A stretch of 53,017 nt of DNA. Origin: Bacillota bacterium (GTDB lineage: Bacteria; Bacillota; Clostridia; Oscillospirales; Oscillospiraceae). This document shows positions 40,113-48,543 of the stretch, piece after piece. The position numbers and the translations under genes were made by a program. The stretch's first letter is position 1, and each line of letters opens with the position of its first letter. Location: positions 1 to 53,017 of the forward strand of contig JAETQY010000012.1 of NCBI GenBank assembly GCA_021770445.1, read 5' to 3'. Below the pieces are notes generated by a model. It was not told the DNA's origin. It saw only the letters and a list, made by a program, of their open reading frames with translations, and searched no databases.

Positions 40113-40139
40113 GGCCAAATAAAACTGCCAACAGGCAGC
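40113..40139 (-). terminator. Short terminator after tetR
   Basis: A 5-bp stem GCTGCC/GGCAGT type (40125-40129 with 40134-40138), then TTTTATTT on the minus strand. Partial readthrough into the MFS gene is possible. Confidence 0.5.
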
Positions 40140-40144
40140 TTTAT

Positions 40145-40780
40145 TTATGAGCGGCAAAACTCCACCATCGCGTCGATAATATCCTCGTCCAGCAGCTCAA
40201 AGCCGTATTGCCGGGTGAACTGGTTGAAGAAGGTGCACCGGGCCCGGACCTGCTCCGGGGTGCTGGGGCGGAGAATGGGGTGGAGCCACAGGTCGGACAG
40301 GATCAGCAGTACCTCGGACAGCTCCTCCGGGCGATCGGTCCGGATGGAGCCGTCGGCGATGCCCTCCCGCAGGACGGGCAGGGCGTAGTGGGGGGCGGCC
40401 TCATTCAGGATGCTCTCCATCTGGAGGGCTAAGAATTTGGGGTTTTCAATGAGGAAAGGCAGCATATTCACGATGCCGCCCTGGAAGGACAGGCGCACGG
40501 CGGTGCGGAACATCTCCCGCAGCTTCTCGGCCCCGGTGAGGCCCTTCCTGTCCCGGACCTCCGCCAGGACGGCGGTGTTGTACTCTCCCATCCGGTCCGC
40601 CACGGCGATGAGGATGGCCTCCTTGGAGGCAAAGTGGTGGTAGATGGCTCCCTTAGACAGCTTGGTGGCGTCGATGATGTCCTGGAGGGTGGTGCGGTCA
40701 TAGCCCTTTTGGAAAAAGAGCTGGGATGCGGTGTCCAGAATGAGTTTTACTGTCTGTTCCGGGTGCTTGTTCCGGGCCAT
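40145..40780 (-). CDS. TetR family transcriptional regulator
   Basis: A 211-residue repressor: N-terminal helix-turn-helix (ILDTASQLFFQKGYDRTTLQ, then IDATKLSKGAIYHHFASKEA) in residues 10-55 and a ligand-binding domain of mostly helices after that. The HTH is complete. It presumably represses itself and the MFS exporter: perfect palindromes lie at its own promoter (40801-40821) and before the MFS gene (40089-40105). An SD GAGGAGGGG precedes the ATG. Confidence 0.9.
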   Translation of the reverse strand: MARNKHPEQTVKLILDTASQLFFQKGYDRTTLQDIIDATKLSKGAIYHHFASKEAILIAVADRMGEYNTAVLAEVRDRKGLTGAEKLREMFRTAVRLSFQGGIVNMLPFLIENPKFLALQMESILNEAAPHYALPVLREGIADGSIRTDRPEELSEVLLILSDLWLHPILRPSTPEQVRARCTFFNQFTRQYGFELLDEDIIDAMVEFCRS

Positions 40781-40800
40781 AGAGGGCCCCTCCTCTCCAG

Positions 40801-40851
40801 ATACAGACCGGCGGTCTGTATTATTCTAGCATAGCCGCCGCGGGCTGTCAA
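40801..40851 (-). promoter_or_regulatory. tetR promoter with 21-bp operator
   Basis: Minus-strand perfect TTGACA (complement of 40846-40851), 17 nt, TAGAAT (complement of 40823-40828). A perfect palindrome ATACAGACCG-G-CGGTCTGTAT covers the transcription start (40801-40821). The -35 lies over the stop codon of the upstream ATPase gene. Confidence 0.8.
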
Positions 40852-42044
40852 CTCAAACTTGCCACAAACTGCCGCGCCACCCGGGGGGTGCGCCCGGCGT
40901 GGCGGATCTCCCAGGTCATGGCCTGGGCGTGGAGGCGGTCTGCGGGGATGTCCAGCCCCGCCTGGGCGGCGAGATGGTCCACCAGGGCCAGGTAGTCCGT
41001 CTTGTTCATGGTGAGGTAGGGGATGCGCAGGCCGAAGCGCTCGGCCAGGGCGGTCTTTTCGGAGATAGTCTCGAAGGTGTCCACCTCGTCCCCCGCCCGG
41101 TCGGAGAAGGTCTGGCGCACCAGGTGCCGCCGGTTGGAGGTGGCGCAGATGCACACGTTGACAGGCCGCTTCTCCAGGGTGCCCTCCAGAATGGTCTTGA
41201 GGGCGGAGTAGGTCTTGTCGTCCCGGTCGAAGGCCAGGTCGTCGATGAACAGGATAAACTTCTGCCGCCGGCCGGCCAGGGAGCGGATGAGCTCGGGCAT
41301 ACCGGTGAGGTTCTCCTTTTCCACCTCGATGAGGCGCAGGTCCTCCATACCGGGCAGGTAGAGCATGGACTTCACCGTGGCCGACTTGCCGGTGCCTCCG
41401 TCGCCGAAGAGGAGCACGTTGTTGGCTTGACGCCCGGCCATCATCAGCCGGGTGTTCTGCTCCACCATGCCCCGCTGGTGCTCATAGCCCAGCAGATCCT
41501 CGGGCCGGGGGCAGTCCGGGTCGGCCACCGGGACCAGCGCGCCGTCCTCCCACAGGAAAGCCCGGTACCTGGCGAACTCTCCCGCCCCGTGCTCCCGGTA
41601 GAACTGTGTCAGAGAATCAAAATCGAAGGGGGCCGCCGCCCGCCACCTGGGCAGGCCGGCCAGGGTAGCGGCGTACTCATTGCTCAGCAGGGGCTTCATG
41701 GCGTCGATGAAGCGGTCGCAGTCGGTCTCGGCCAGCAGGACCAGGGTGTCGACGTCCCGCCGGGCGGCGTTCTCCAGGGCGGGGTCGGATTTTCCCTGGT
41801 CGATGAGCCGGGAGTAAGGGTTTTCATTGTAGCGTAAATAGTCCCACAGCCAGTCGCCCAGCCCCTCGCAGCCATCCTGGCGCAGGGTGTAGAACAGGGC
41901 GGTGTAGGCGGTGAGAGCGTCCTCGCCCTCCCGGTTGGACAGGGCGTCCAGCAGGGTGGCGGCGTTGAACATGACGGCGGTGCCCGTCAGCTCCCGATAA
42001 GCGGATATCCCCCGCAGGGCGGCCCGTAAAGCGTTCAGTTCCAT
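40848..42044 (-). CDS. DUF815 family AAA+ ATPase
   Basis: A 398-residue ATPase. The N-terminal half is helical with no known domain. Residues about 190-398 are a DUF815 AAA module: GYEHQRGMVEQNTRLMMAG, Walker A LLFGDGGTGKSATVK near 213, Walker B KFILFIDDLAFD near 262, then ICATSNRRHLVRQTFSDR with a sensor-type ATSN. Function unknown; widely conserved in Firmicutes and Proteobacteria. ATG 42044 has GAGGAG upstream and a TTGACA/TAAAAT promoter. Confidence 0.88.
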   Translation of the reverse strand: MELNALRAALRGISAYRELTGTAVMFNAATLLDALSNREGEDALTAYTALFYTLRQDGCEGLGDWLWDYLRYNENPYSRLIDQGKSDPALENAARRDVDTLVLLAETDCDRFIDAMKPLLSNEYAATLAGLPRWRAAAPFDFDSLTQFYREHGAGEFARYRAFLWEDGALVPVADPDCPRPEDLLGYEHQRGMVEQNTRLMMAGRQANNVLLFGDGGTGKSATVKSMLYLPGMEDLRLIEVEKENLTGMPELIRSLAGRRQKFILFIDDLAFDRDDKTYSALKTILEGTLEKRPVNVCICATSNRRHLVRQTFSDRAGDEVDTFETISEKTALAERFGLRIPYLTMNKTDYLALVDHLAAQAGLDIPADRLHAQAMTWEIRHAGRTPRVARQFVASLS

Positions 42045-42083
42045 GGTTTTGTCTCCTCACTGTGGTAAAGTGTTGTTTTAATC

Positions 42084-42134
42084 ATTTTAATGGCTGGGGC
42101 GGGCCTTGTCAACGGTCAAGAGACATGATACAAT
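42084..42134. promoter_or_regulatory. Divergent promoters with overlapping -35 boxes
   Basis: Minus: TTGACA (complement of 42107-42112), 17 nt, TAAAAT (complement of 42084-42089), for the DUF815 ATPase. Plus: TTGTCA (42106-42111), 17 nt, TACAAT (42129-42134), for dus. The -35 elements overlap in TTGTCAA, so the two promoters probably compete. Confidence 0.7.
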
Positions 42135-42161
42135 GGGAAAAATCTTTTCTGCGAGGTATCT

Positions 42162-43133
42162 ATGGTCACCATTGGAGGAATTGCAATTGAAACACCCCTG
42201 GCCTTGGGCCCCATGGCCGGGGTGACGGATATGGCCTTCCGGACGATATGCCGGGAGCAGGGGGCGGGGCTGACCTGCACCGAGATGGTCAGCGCCAAGG
42301 CCCTGTGCTACCAGGACAGGAAGTCCGTCCCCCTGCTGCAAATGGGGGAGAACGAAACCCCCGCCGCCGCGCAAATCTTTGGAAGCGACCCCGTCTGCAT
42401 GGAGGAGGGGGCGGCTATCGCCAAAGAGGTGTCCGGGGCGGACTTGATCGACATCAATATGGGCTGTCCCGTGCCCAAGGTGGCCAACTCCGGGGACGGC
42501 TCCGGGCTGATGAGGAACCCGGACCTGGCCGTCAAGGTGGCCCAGGCCGTCATCCGGGGGGCCAAGTGCCCGGTGACGGTAAAGTTCCGCCTGGGCTGGG
42601 ACAAGGGCTCCATCAACTGTGTGGAGTTTGCAAAAGCTATGGAGGAGGCCGGGGTTGCTGCGGTGGCCGTCCACGGCCGCACCAAGGTGCAGATGTACTC
42701 GGGCACCGCCAACTGGGACTGGATCAGGGAAGTGAAGCGGGCGGTGAACATCCCCGTCATTGCCAACGGCGACGTGTTCAAGGGGGAGGACGCCCCCCGC
42801 ATCCTGAAATACACCGGGGCGGATATGGCTATGATCGGCCGGGGGGTGTTCGGCAACCCCTGGCTGTTTGCCCAGTGCAAGGCAGCGCTGAACGGGGAAC
42901 CTATCCCAGACCTGCCTCCCCTGTCAGAGCGGTGCGATACCGCTGTGCGCCAGTTTGAGATGGCCGCCAAAAACAAGGGGGAGAAGATCGCCTGCCTGGA
43001 GGCCCGGAAGCAGTACGCCTGGTATTTGAAGGGCGTCCCCCATGCGGGGTACTATAAGGAGCAGATCGTGAAGATCACCACCCTGGAGGACGTGTACCGG
43101 GTGACAAAGGGAATTAAACGAGATTTGTGTTAG
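42162..43133 (+). CDS. dusB: tRNA-dihydrouridine synthase
   Basis: FMN enzyme (323 aa) reducing uridine in the tRNA D-loop. Seen: LALGPMAGVTDMAFRTICRE, TEMVSAKAL, DINMGCPVPKV with the catalytic cysteine, VTVKFRLGWD, AVAVHGRTKVQMYSG, and VIANGDVFKGEDA and IGRGVFGNPWLF. Complete. A short GAGG lies upstream of ATG 42162. The sigma gene follows 13 nt later and may be co-transcribed. Confidence 0.93.
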   Translation: MVTIGGIAIETPLALGPMAGVTDMAFRTICREQGAGLTCTEMVSAKALCYQDRKSVPLLQMGENETPAAAQIFGSDPVCMEEGAAIAKEVSGADLIDINMGCPVPKVANSGDGSGLMRNPDLAVKVAQAVIRGAKCPVTVKFRLGWDKGSINCVEFAKAMEEAGVAAVAVHGRTKVQMYSGTANWDWIREVKRAVNIPVIANGDVFKGEDAPRILKYTGADMAMIGRGVFGNPWLFAQCKAALNGEPIPDLPPLSERCDTAVRQFEMAAKNKGEKIACLEARKQYAWYLKGVPHAGYYKEQIVKITTLEDVYRVTKGIKRDLC

Positions 43134-43146
43134 GGGGGAAAATGTT

Positions 43147-43761
43147 GTGACCGACCGGGAGCTTGTGGAGAAAGCGAAAGCCGGCGACCAGAGTGCCTTT
43201 GAGCAGCTGGTGCTGGACAATCAGAATAAGGTCTACTCCCTGGCCCTGCGGCTGGTGGGCGACCGGGAGGAGGCGGCGGACCTGGCTCAGGAGGCCTTTG
43301 TCAAGGCCTGGCAGGGGCTTTCCTCCTTCCAGGGGGAGAGCAGCTTCGCCACCTGGCTCTACCGCCTGACGACAAATTTGTGCATCGACTGGCTGCGGAA
43401 GCAGAAGCGTCGGGAGGGAGTGGAACCGGCGGTGTCCCTGGACGACGAGGAGTCCGGCTGGGCCGAGCCCATCGACCGGGACAGCGACCCCCACCTGCTG
43501 CTGGAGAAATCGGAGCGAGGCAAGGCTCTGGCCCGGGGACTGGAGAAGCTGCCCGACTGGCAGCGGCGGGCCCTGGTGCTCCGGGAGCTGTCCGGGCTGA
43601 GCTACCAAGAGATCGGCGACGCCCTGGACATCGACCTGGGTACCGTCAAATCCCGCATCGCCCGGGCCCGGCTGAATCTTAGAAAAATTTTGCTGGAGGA
43701 CGGGAACTTTTTTGATAGCCTGCCGTCTAAACCATCGAAGGATAAAAAAGAGAGGGGGTGA
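43147..43761 (+). CDS. ECF-type sigma factor (SigW/RpoE-like)
   Basis: A 204-residue sigma factor: region 2 (SAFEQLVLDNQNKVYSLALR; EAADLAQEAFVKAWQGLSSF; SSFATWLYRLTTNLCIDWLR) and region 4 (WQRRALVLRELSGLSYQEIGD; LGTVKSRIARARLNLR). It begins at GTG 43147 with GGGGGG about 8 nt upstream. The anti-sigma gene starts at its stop. Third ECF pair in the window and the only one with a classical zinc anti-sigma. Confidence 0.93.
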   Translation: MTDRELVEKAKAGDQSAFEQLVLDNQNKVYSLALRLVGDREEAADLAQEAFVKAWQGLSSFQGESSFATWLYRLTTNLCIDWLRKQKRREGVEPAVSLDDEESGWAEPIDRDSDPHLLLEKSERGKALARGLEKLPDWQRRALVLRELSGLSYQEIGDALDIDLGTVKSRIARARLNLRKILLEDGNFFDSLPSKPSKDKKERG

Positions 43762-43766
43762 AGCCC

Positions 43767-44738
43767 GTGGACTGTGACAGATTTTTGGAGCTGCTCTCCG
43801 CCCGGTTGGACGGAGCTTTGACCGAGGAAGAGGAGCGGGAGCTGGAGGAGCATCTGGCCGCCTGCCCGGACTGCCGGGCAGTGGGAGCGCAGCTGTCCGC
43901 GCTCCAAGGGGCTTTCCCTGAGCTGGAGGAGATCCCGGCCCCCGAGGGCTTCACTCAGGGCGTGATGGACCGCATTCGGGCGTCGGAGGCTCCTAAAGTC
44001 ATTCCGCTGTGGAAGCGCCCCCAGGTCCGGGCGCTGGCCGGGCTGGCCGCCTGCCTGGTGTTGGCCGTAGGGCTGTACGGCGCGAGCCAGCAAAAAAAGC
44101 AGGCGGACTGGGACATTACGGTCCGCAGCTTCAACAAGGATGCTCTGACGGTGGAGGAGGAGTACCCCCAGGTGAACGCCTCCCTGGCGGACCCGGAGCC
44201 TGCCGACGCCCCTGAGATCGCCTTCTACGCTGCCGGCAGCACCGCGGACATATACGGCTCTGACACCAAAAACACCGAGCCCCCTGCGGCGCCGTCCCAC
44301 TACTTCTTTACCAACCAGCAGACCGTCCGCCTCACCTGGACAGAGGAGCTTGACGCTCCCTCCGCCCGAATCCTGGGCAGCGAGCAGTCTCTGGAGACGT
44401 TCGCGGAGCAGTTCCCGGAGGACGATCTGGAGGAGGTCCTGGAGCCTTACGACGCCGGGTACTTCGCCCAAAACCGCCTGCTGGCTGTAGTGGTGAAGGA
44501 GGGCAGCGGCTCCATCTCCCACAGCATCGAGCCCCAGGGCCTGTACTGGGACGAGGTGGAGATCACCCGCACTGTACCCGAGGAGGTCACCTACGACATG
44601 GCCGCCTGGCTGATCCTGGCGGAGGTGGACTCCATGTTTAACGACGGAGACACCCTGGAAGTGGTCCTTGTGGAGAGGGCTGACGCCGGCGAGTCGGGAT
44701 CGACGGCGATCCACGAGGAGGACAGCTCAGAATATTGA
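43767..44738 (+). CDS. Zinc-finger (zf-HC2) anti-sigma factor
   Basis: Membrane anti-sigma factor (323 aa). The N-terminal zf-HC2 domain has EEHLAACPDCRAVGAQL near residue 30 (HxxxCxxC zinc site). A transmembrane helix lies near 90-108 (ALAGLAACLVLAVGLYGA), and the external C-terminal 210 residues are acidic and of unknown fold. GTG 43767 is preferred because GAGGGGG ends 8 nt before it; GTG 43758, overlapping the sigma stop, would add three residues. It probably holds the sigma factor until an envelope signal. Confidence 0.87.
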   Translation: MDCDRFLELLSARLDGALTEEEERELEEHLAACPDCRAVGAQLSALQGAFPELEEIPAPEGFTQGVMDRIRASEAPKVIPLWKRPQVRALAGLAACLVLAVGLYGASQQKKQADWDITVRSFNKDALTVEEEYPQVNASLADPEPADAPEIAFYAAGSTADIYGSDTKNTEPPAAPSHYFFTNQQTVRLTWTEELDAPSARILGSEQSLETFAEQFPEDDLEEVLEPYDAGYFAQNRLLAVVVKEGSGSISHSIEPQGLYWDEVEITRTVPEEVTYDMAAWLILAEVDSMFNDGDTLEVVLVERADAGESGSTAIHEEDSSEY

Positions 44739-44745
44739 CTGAAAA

Positions 44746-44778
44746 AAGGCTCTCCGCCCTGTGCGGAGGGCCTTTTTC
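44746..44778 (+). terminator. Terminator of the dus-sigma-anti-sigma unit
   Basis: A 12-bp stem with G-U pairs (44746-44757 with 44763-44774), loop of 5, then TTTTTC. Confidence 0.8.
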
Positions 44779-44808
44779 AGCCTCGGCCAAAATACCTCAA
44801 AAAAACAG

Positions 44809-44837
44809 TTGTCAGAACGGCTTATTTCATGTATAAT
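44809..44837 (+). promoter_or_regulatory. Promoter of the EF-G-like gene
   Basis: TTGTCA (44809-44814), 17 nt, and a consensus TATAAT (44832-44837). Confidence 0.7.
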
Positions 44838-44912
44838 AACCAATAGCGTGTAACGCCCGCTTTCAGCAATTTGTTCAGGGCGATACTCAAACGATAAGGA
44901 GTGGAACCAACT

Positions 44913-46985
44913 ATGAGCTATTCTGTACAAAACATCCGCAACGTGGCCCTGATCGGGCATGGCGGCAGCGGCAAGACCGCTCTGGCCGAGAGCCTGCTGT
45001 ACATGACCAAAGCCATCGACCGCATGGGCAAGGCTACCGACGGCAATACCGTCTGCGACTACGACCCCGAGGAGACCAAGCGCCAGATTTCCATCTCTCT
45101 GGCCGTGGCCCCTGTGGAGTTCAAGGGCTGCAAGATCAATATTCTGGACACCCCGGGCGGCTTCGACTTTGCCGGCGAGGTGATGGAGGCCCTCCGGGCC
45201 GCCGACGCCGCCATTATCGTCTGCTCCGCCAAGGACGGTATCTCCGTGGGCCTGGAGAAGGCCTGGAAGTACTGCGAGGAGCGGAATATGCCCCGGTTTA
45301 TCTACATCTCCAAGACCGACGAGGACAACTCCGACTACAACGCCACCTTCGAGGCCCTGCGGGCCAAGTACGGCAACAAGATCGCTCCCCTGGTTGTCCC
45401 CATCTGGGACGACAACAAGAAGGTCACCGGTATCATCGACGTGCTCAACAAGCGGGCCTATGAGATGCAGAAGCTCCAGCGGGTGGAGATCCAGCTGCCC
45501 GACAGCAAGGCCGGCGTCATCGACGAGTTCTACGACTCCCTGAAGGAGTCCGTGGCCGAGACCAGCGAGGAGTTCATGAACAAGTTCTTCGACGGCGAGG
45601 ACTTCACCTATCCCGAGATGATCCAGGGCCTGCGCCAGGGCGTGCGGGAGCTGTCCCTGTTCCCCGTGCTGTGCGGCTCCGCCGTCAACTGCATGGGCTC
45701 CCTGATGCTCATGGACTACATTGTGGAGCTGCTGCCCACCCCCATGGAGGGCAACTACCACAAGGCCACCCGCCAGGACGGCGAGACCGAGGAGTTCGTG
45801 GTCTCCCCCGGCGGCGTGCCCACCGCCTTCGTGTTCAAGACCGTCTCTGACCAGTACGGCAAGTACTCCTTCATCAAGGTCATGTCCGGCCACATTACCC
45901 CCGACCTCACCCTGGTCAACTCCCGCACCGGCGCCACCGAGAAGCTGGGCCGGCTGTATATGATGAAGGGCAAGCGGGCCGAGGAGGTCAAGGACCTGAG
46001 CTGCGGCGACATCGGCGCCATCGGCAAGATGGACAAGGTCAAGACCGGCGACACCCTGTGCGACAGCCGCAAGGTGGTGGCCCTGAAACAGATTCCCTTC
46101 GCCGAGCCCTGCTACTCCGTGGCCATCGCCCCCAAGACCCGGGGCCAGGAGGACAAGGTGGCCCAGGGTCTGAACCGCCTCAACGAGGAGGACCCCTCCT
46201 TCACCCTGGTGAACAACGGCGAGACCCACCAGATGGTGCTCACTGGCTCCGGCGATATCCAGGTGGACGTGCTGGTGGCCAAGCTGAAGAGCCGCTTCAA
46301 CGTGGAGGCGGAGCTGAGCGAGACCCGGGTGCCCTACCGGGAGAAGATCCGCAAGACCGTGCAGAAGCAGGGGCGGCATAAGAAGCAGACTGGCGGTTCC
46401 GGCCAGTTCGGTGATGTTTGGATTCGCTTCGAGCCCAACCCCGAGGTGGAGGAGATGGAGTTTGCCGAGGAGGTCTTCGGCGGCTCCGTGCCCAAGAACT
46501 TCTTCCCCGCCGTTGAGAAGGGCCTGCGGGAGGCCTGCGTCCACGGCCCCCTGGCCGGCTACCCCGTGGTGAATTTGAAGGCTGTGCTCTATGACGGAAG
46601 CTACCACCCGGTGGACTCCTCTGAAATCGCCTTCAAGACCGCCGCTCAGCTGGCCTACAAGGCGGCCATGCCCGAGGCCAACCCCGTGCTGCTGGAGCCC
46701 GTGGGCGAGCTGAAGGTGACGGTGCCCGACAGCTACATGGGCGACGTCATCGGTGATCTGAATAAGCGCCGGGGCCGCGTCATGGGTATGAACCCCACCG
46801 GCGACGGCGACCAGGTGATCGAGGCCGAGGTGCCTATGGCCGAGATGACCTCCTACGCCATCGACCTGCGGGCCATGACCCAGAGTCGCGGGTCCTATGT
46901 GTTCCACTTTGTCCGCTACGAGGACTGCCCCCCCGCCGCCCAGGAGAAGGCTATCGCCGCCGCCAAGGCCATGCAGGAGGAATAA
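44913..46985 (+). CDS. Elongation factor G-like GTPase (EF-G paralogue)
   Basis: A 690-residue translation-factor GTPase of the EF-G-like (FusA2-type) group. The G1 loop is GHGGSGKTALAE rather than AHIDAGKT, G3 is DTPGGFDF rather than DTPGHVDF, and G4 is SKTDED rather than NKxD. Domains II to V follow, with KKQTGGSGQFGDVWIRFEPN and a complete C-terminus (RSRGSYVFHFVRYEDCP). The catalytic histidine of G3 is replaced by glycine, so GTP hydrolysis must differ or the protein has another role. ATG 44913 has AAGGAG 11 nt upstream. It has its own promoter and terminator. Confidence 0.88.
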   Translation: MSYSVQNIRNVALIGHGGSGKTALAESLLYMTKAIDRMGKATDGNTVCDYDPEETKRQISISLAVAPVEFKGCKINILDTPGGFDFAGEVMEALRAADAAIIVCSAKDGISVGLEKAWKYCEERNMPRFIYISKTDEDNSDYNATFEALRAKYGNKIAPLVVPIWDDNKKVTGIIDVLNKRAYEMQKLQRVEIQLPDSKAGVIDEFYDSLKESVAETSEEFMNKFFDGEDFTYPEMIQGLRQGVRELSLFPVLCGSAVNCMGSLMLMDYIVELLPTPMEGNYHKATRQDGETEEFVVSPGGVPTAFVFKTVSDQYGKYSFIKVMSGHITPDLTLVNSRTGATEKLGRLYMMKGKRAEEVKDLSCGDIGAIGKMDKVKTGDTLCDSRKVVALKQIPFAEPCYSVAIAPKTRGQEDKVAQGLNRLNEEDPSFTLVNNGETHQMVLTGSGDIQVDVLVAKLKSRFNVEAELSETRVPYREKIRKTVQKQGRHKKQTGGSGQFGDVWIRFEPNPEVEEMEFAEEVFGGSVPKNFFPAVEKGLREACVHGPLAGYPVVNLKAVLYDGSYHPVDSSEIAFKTAAQLAYKAAMPEANPVLLEPVGELKVTVPDSYMGDVIGDLNKRRGRVMGMNPTGDGDQVIEAEVPMAEMTSYAIDLRAMTQSRGSYVFHFVRYEDCPPAAQEKAIAAAKAMQEE

Positions 46986-46993
46986 GATACATC

Positions 46994-47026
46994 AAAAGGT
47001 CCGCCCCATTGGGGCGGGCCTTTTCC
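46994..47026 (+). terminator. Terminator of the EF-G-like gene
   Basis: A 14-bp stem with one G-U (46994-47007 with 47011-47024), loop ATT, tail TTTTCCC. Confidence 0.82.
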
Positions 47027-47041
47027 CGCCCCTTGGAGGAA

Positions 47042-47070
47042 TTGCCTTTTCCGGAAAATTATGTTATACT
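47042..47070 (+). promoter_or_regulatory. Promoter of galM
   Basis: TTGCCT (47042-47047), 17 nt, TATACT (47065-47070), 32 nt before the ATG. Confidence 0.65.
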
Positions 47071-47102
47071 AAGCGCAGTAATTTTGATAAGGAGGCGTCC
47101 CC

Positions 47103-48152
47103 ATGAGTGAGGTATTCGGAACACCCTTCGGCGTGACAAGAAACGGGGAGGAGGTGCGGGAGCTAAGGCTGGACAACGGTGTGCTCTCCTGCGGAATCCT
47201 CACCTTTGGCGCCACGCTGCGCACCCTCCTTGTCCCCGGGAGAGAGGGGCCGGTGGACGTGGTGCTGGGCTACGACAGCCTGGAGCAGTATGAGACGGAG
47301 GGGGGCTTCTTCGGCGCCGTGGTGGGCCGCTTTGCCAACCGCATTGCCGGAGGAAAATTTACTCTCAACGGCCAGGAGTACGTTTTGGCCCGGAACGACG
47401 GCCCCAATCACCTCCACGGCGGGACGGTGGGCTGGTCCCACCGGGTCTGGACGGTGGAGGCGGCGGACGAGACCCGGGCCGTCCTCGCCCTGGACAGCCC
47501 CGACGGGGAGGAGGGCTACCCCGGACACCTCAGCGTCAAAGTGACCTACGCCCTGGAGGGGAACGCCCTGTCCATCCGCTACCAGGCGGAAAGCGACCGG
47601 GATACCCCCTGCAACCTCACCAACCACAGCTATTTCAACCTGGCGGGGCAGGGGAGCGGCCCGGTCCTGGACCAGGAGCTGAAGCTCTTCGCCTCCTCCT
47701 ACACCCCCACCGACGACACCAGCATCCCCCTGGGGCGGATCGAGCCGGTGGAGGGCACCCCCATGGACCTGCGGACCTCCGGGCCCATCGGCGCGCGCAT
47801 TGACGAGCCCTTCCAGCAGCTGATCTGGGGCCGCGGCTACGACCACAACTTTGTGGTGGACGGCCAGCCCGGCGCGCTGCGCCCGGCGGCCAGGGCATAC
47901 AGCCGGGCCACCGGCGTTGTCATGGAGGTGGAGACCACCAGCCCCGGCGTCCAGCTCTACACCGCCAACTTTGTGGAGGAGGGGCGCAAGGGCAAGGGCG
48001 GGGTTGCCTACGGCTTCCGGCACGGCTTCTGCCTGGAGACCCAGCACTTCCCCGACACCCCGAATCAGCCCGCTTTCCCCTCCGCCACGCTGCGGGCGGG
48101 GGAGAAGTACGACCAGCTGACCAGGTTCCGTTTTTCCCTGGAGAGACCGTAA
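47103..48152 (+). CDS. galM: Aldose 1-epimerase (mutarotase)
   Basis: Interconverts alpha and beta anomers of galactose or glucose (349 aa). Seen: YETEGGFFGAVVGRFANRIAGG, PNHLHGGTVGWSHRVW with the first catalytic histidine, TNHSYFNLAGQGSG with the second, YDHNFVVDG, and the glutamate in FCLETQHFPDTPN. Complete. AAGGAGG 8 nt upstream. No other galactose gene is adjacent. Confidence 0.92.
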   Translation: MSEVFGTPFGVTRNGEEVRELRLDNGVLSCGILTFGATLRTLLVPGREGPVDVVLGYDSLEQYETEGGFFGAVVGRFANRIAGGKFTLNGQEYVLARNDGPNHLHGGTVGWSHRVWTVEAADETRAVLALDSPDGEEGYPGHLSVKVTYALEGNALSIRYQAESDRDTPCNLTNHSYFNLAGQGSGPVLDQELKLFASSYTPTDDTSIPLGRIEPVEGTPMDLRTSGPIGARIDEPFQQLIWGRGYDHNFVVDGQPGALRPAARAYSRATGVVMEVETTSPGVQLYTANFVEEGRKGKGGVAYGFRHGFCLETQHFPDTPNQPAFPSATLRAGEKYDQLTRFRFSLERP

Positions 48153-48185
48153 TTTTGGCCTGGTAAAAAAAGTTTGAAAAACCCC

Positions 48186-48213
48186 TTGACAATTTCTGAG
48201 CTTTTGCTATAAT
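48186..48213 (+). promoter_or_regulatory. tRNA-Gln promoter
   Basis: Both hexamers are perfect, TTGACA (48186-48191) and TATAAT (48208-48213), with a 16-nt spacer, as expected for a stable RNA gene. Confidence 0.85.
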
Positions 48214-48243
48214 AGCATTCGTCCTCGCGAGAGCGGGGCCGAT

Positions 48244-48317
48244 AGCGGGATTGTGTAAGGGTAGCACGACAGACTCTGACTCTGTTTGTGAGGGTTCGAA
48301 TCCTTCTCCCGCTGCCA
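48244..48317 (+). tRNA. tRNA-Gln (anticodon CTG)
   Basis: A 74-nt cloverleaf with encoded CCA (48315-48317). The acceptor arm AGCGGGA (48244-48250) pairs with TCCCGCT (48307-48313). The anticodon stem ACAGA/TCTGT encloses loop CTCTGAC, so the anticodon is CTG, reading CAG (Gln). The T arm is GAGGG-TTCGAAT-CCTTC. It is a single gene with perfect promoter and strong terminator. Confidence 0.95.
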
Positions 48318-48318
48318 C

Positions 48319-48358
48319 GTCGGAGCAAGCTGCATATCGCTTGCTCCGACTTTTTTTC
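48319..48358 (+). terminator. Terminator of the tRNA gene
   Basis: A 12-bp perfect stem (48319-48330 with 48339-48350), loop of 8, then seven T. Confidence 0.9.
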
Positions 48359-48427
48359 AAAAGTCAGAACAATAATTTTTGCACAAGAAATCGCAGAAAA
48401 AAGACCAGAATATTCCCTATAAGGGGC

Positions 48428-48456
48428 TTGCTTTCTTTTGGAGATTATACTAAAAT
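48428..48456 (+). promoter_or_regulatory. Promoter of the biotin carboxyltransferase gene
   Basis: TTGCTT (48428-48433), 17 nt, TAAAAT (48451-48456). The roughly 80-nt leader contains GTCCGCCCCAAGGGGC and TTGCTCC-GG-GGAGCAA hairpins, the latter ending 4 nt before the SD GGAGG. Confidence 0.55.
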
Positions 48457-48543
48457 ATAGGACAAGCGACTAGAAAGTCCGCCCCAAGGGGCAAATACCC
48501 CGAATGAATTTTGCTCCGGGGAGCAATATGGAGGTCGAACATC

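Noticed and set aside
44727..46907. 726-codon open frame antisense to the EF-G-like gene
   Set aside because: High-GC codon bias of the sense gene suppresses stops on the other strand; composition is His/Gly/Val/Leu-rich and low in real motifs, with no SD.
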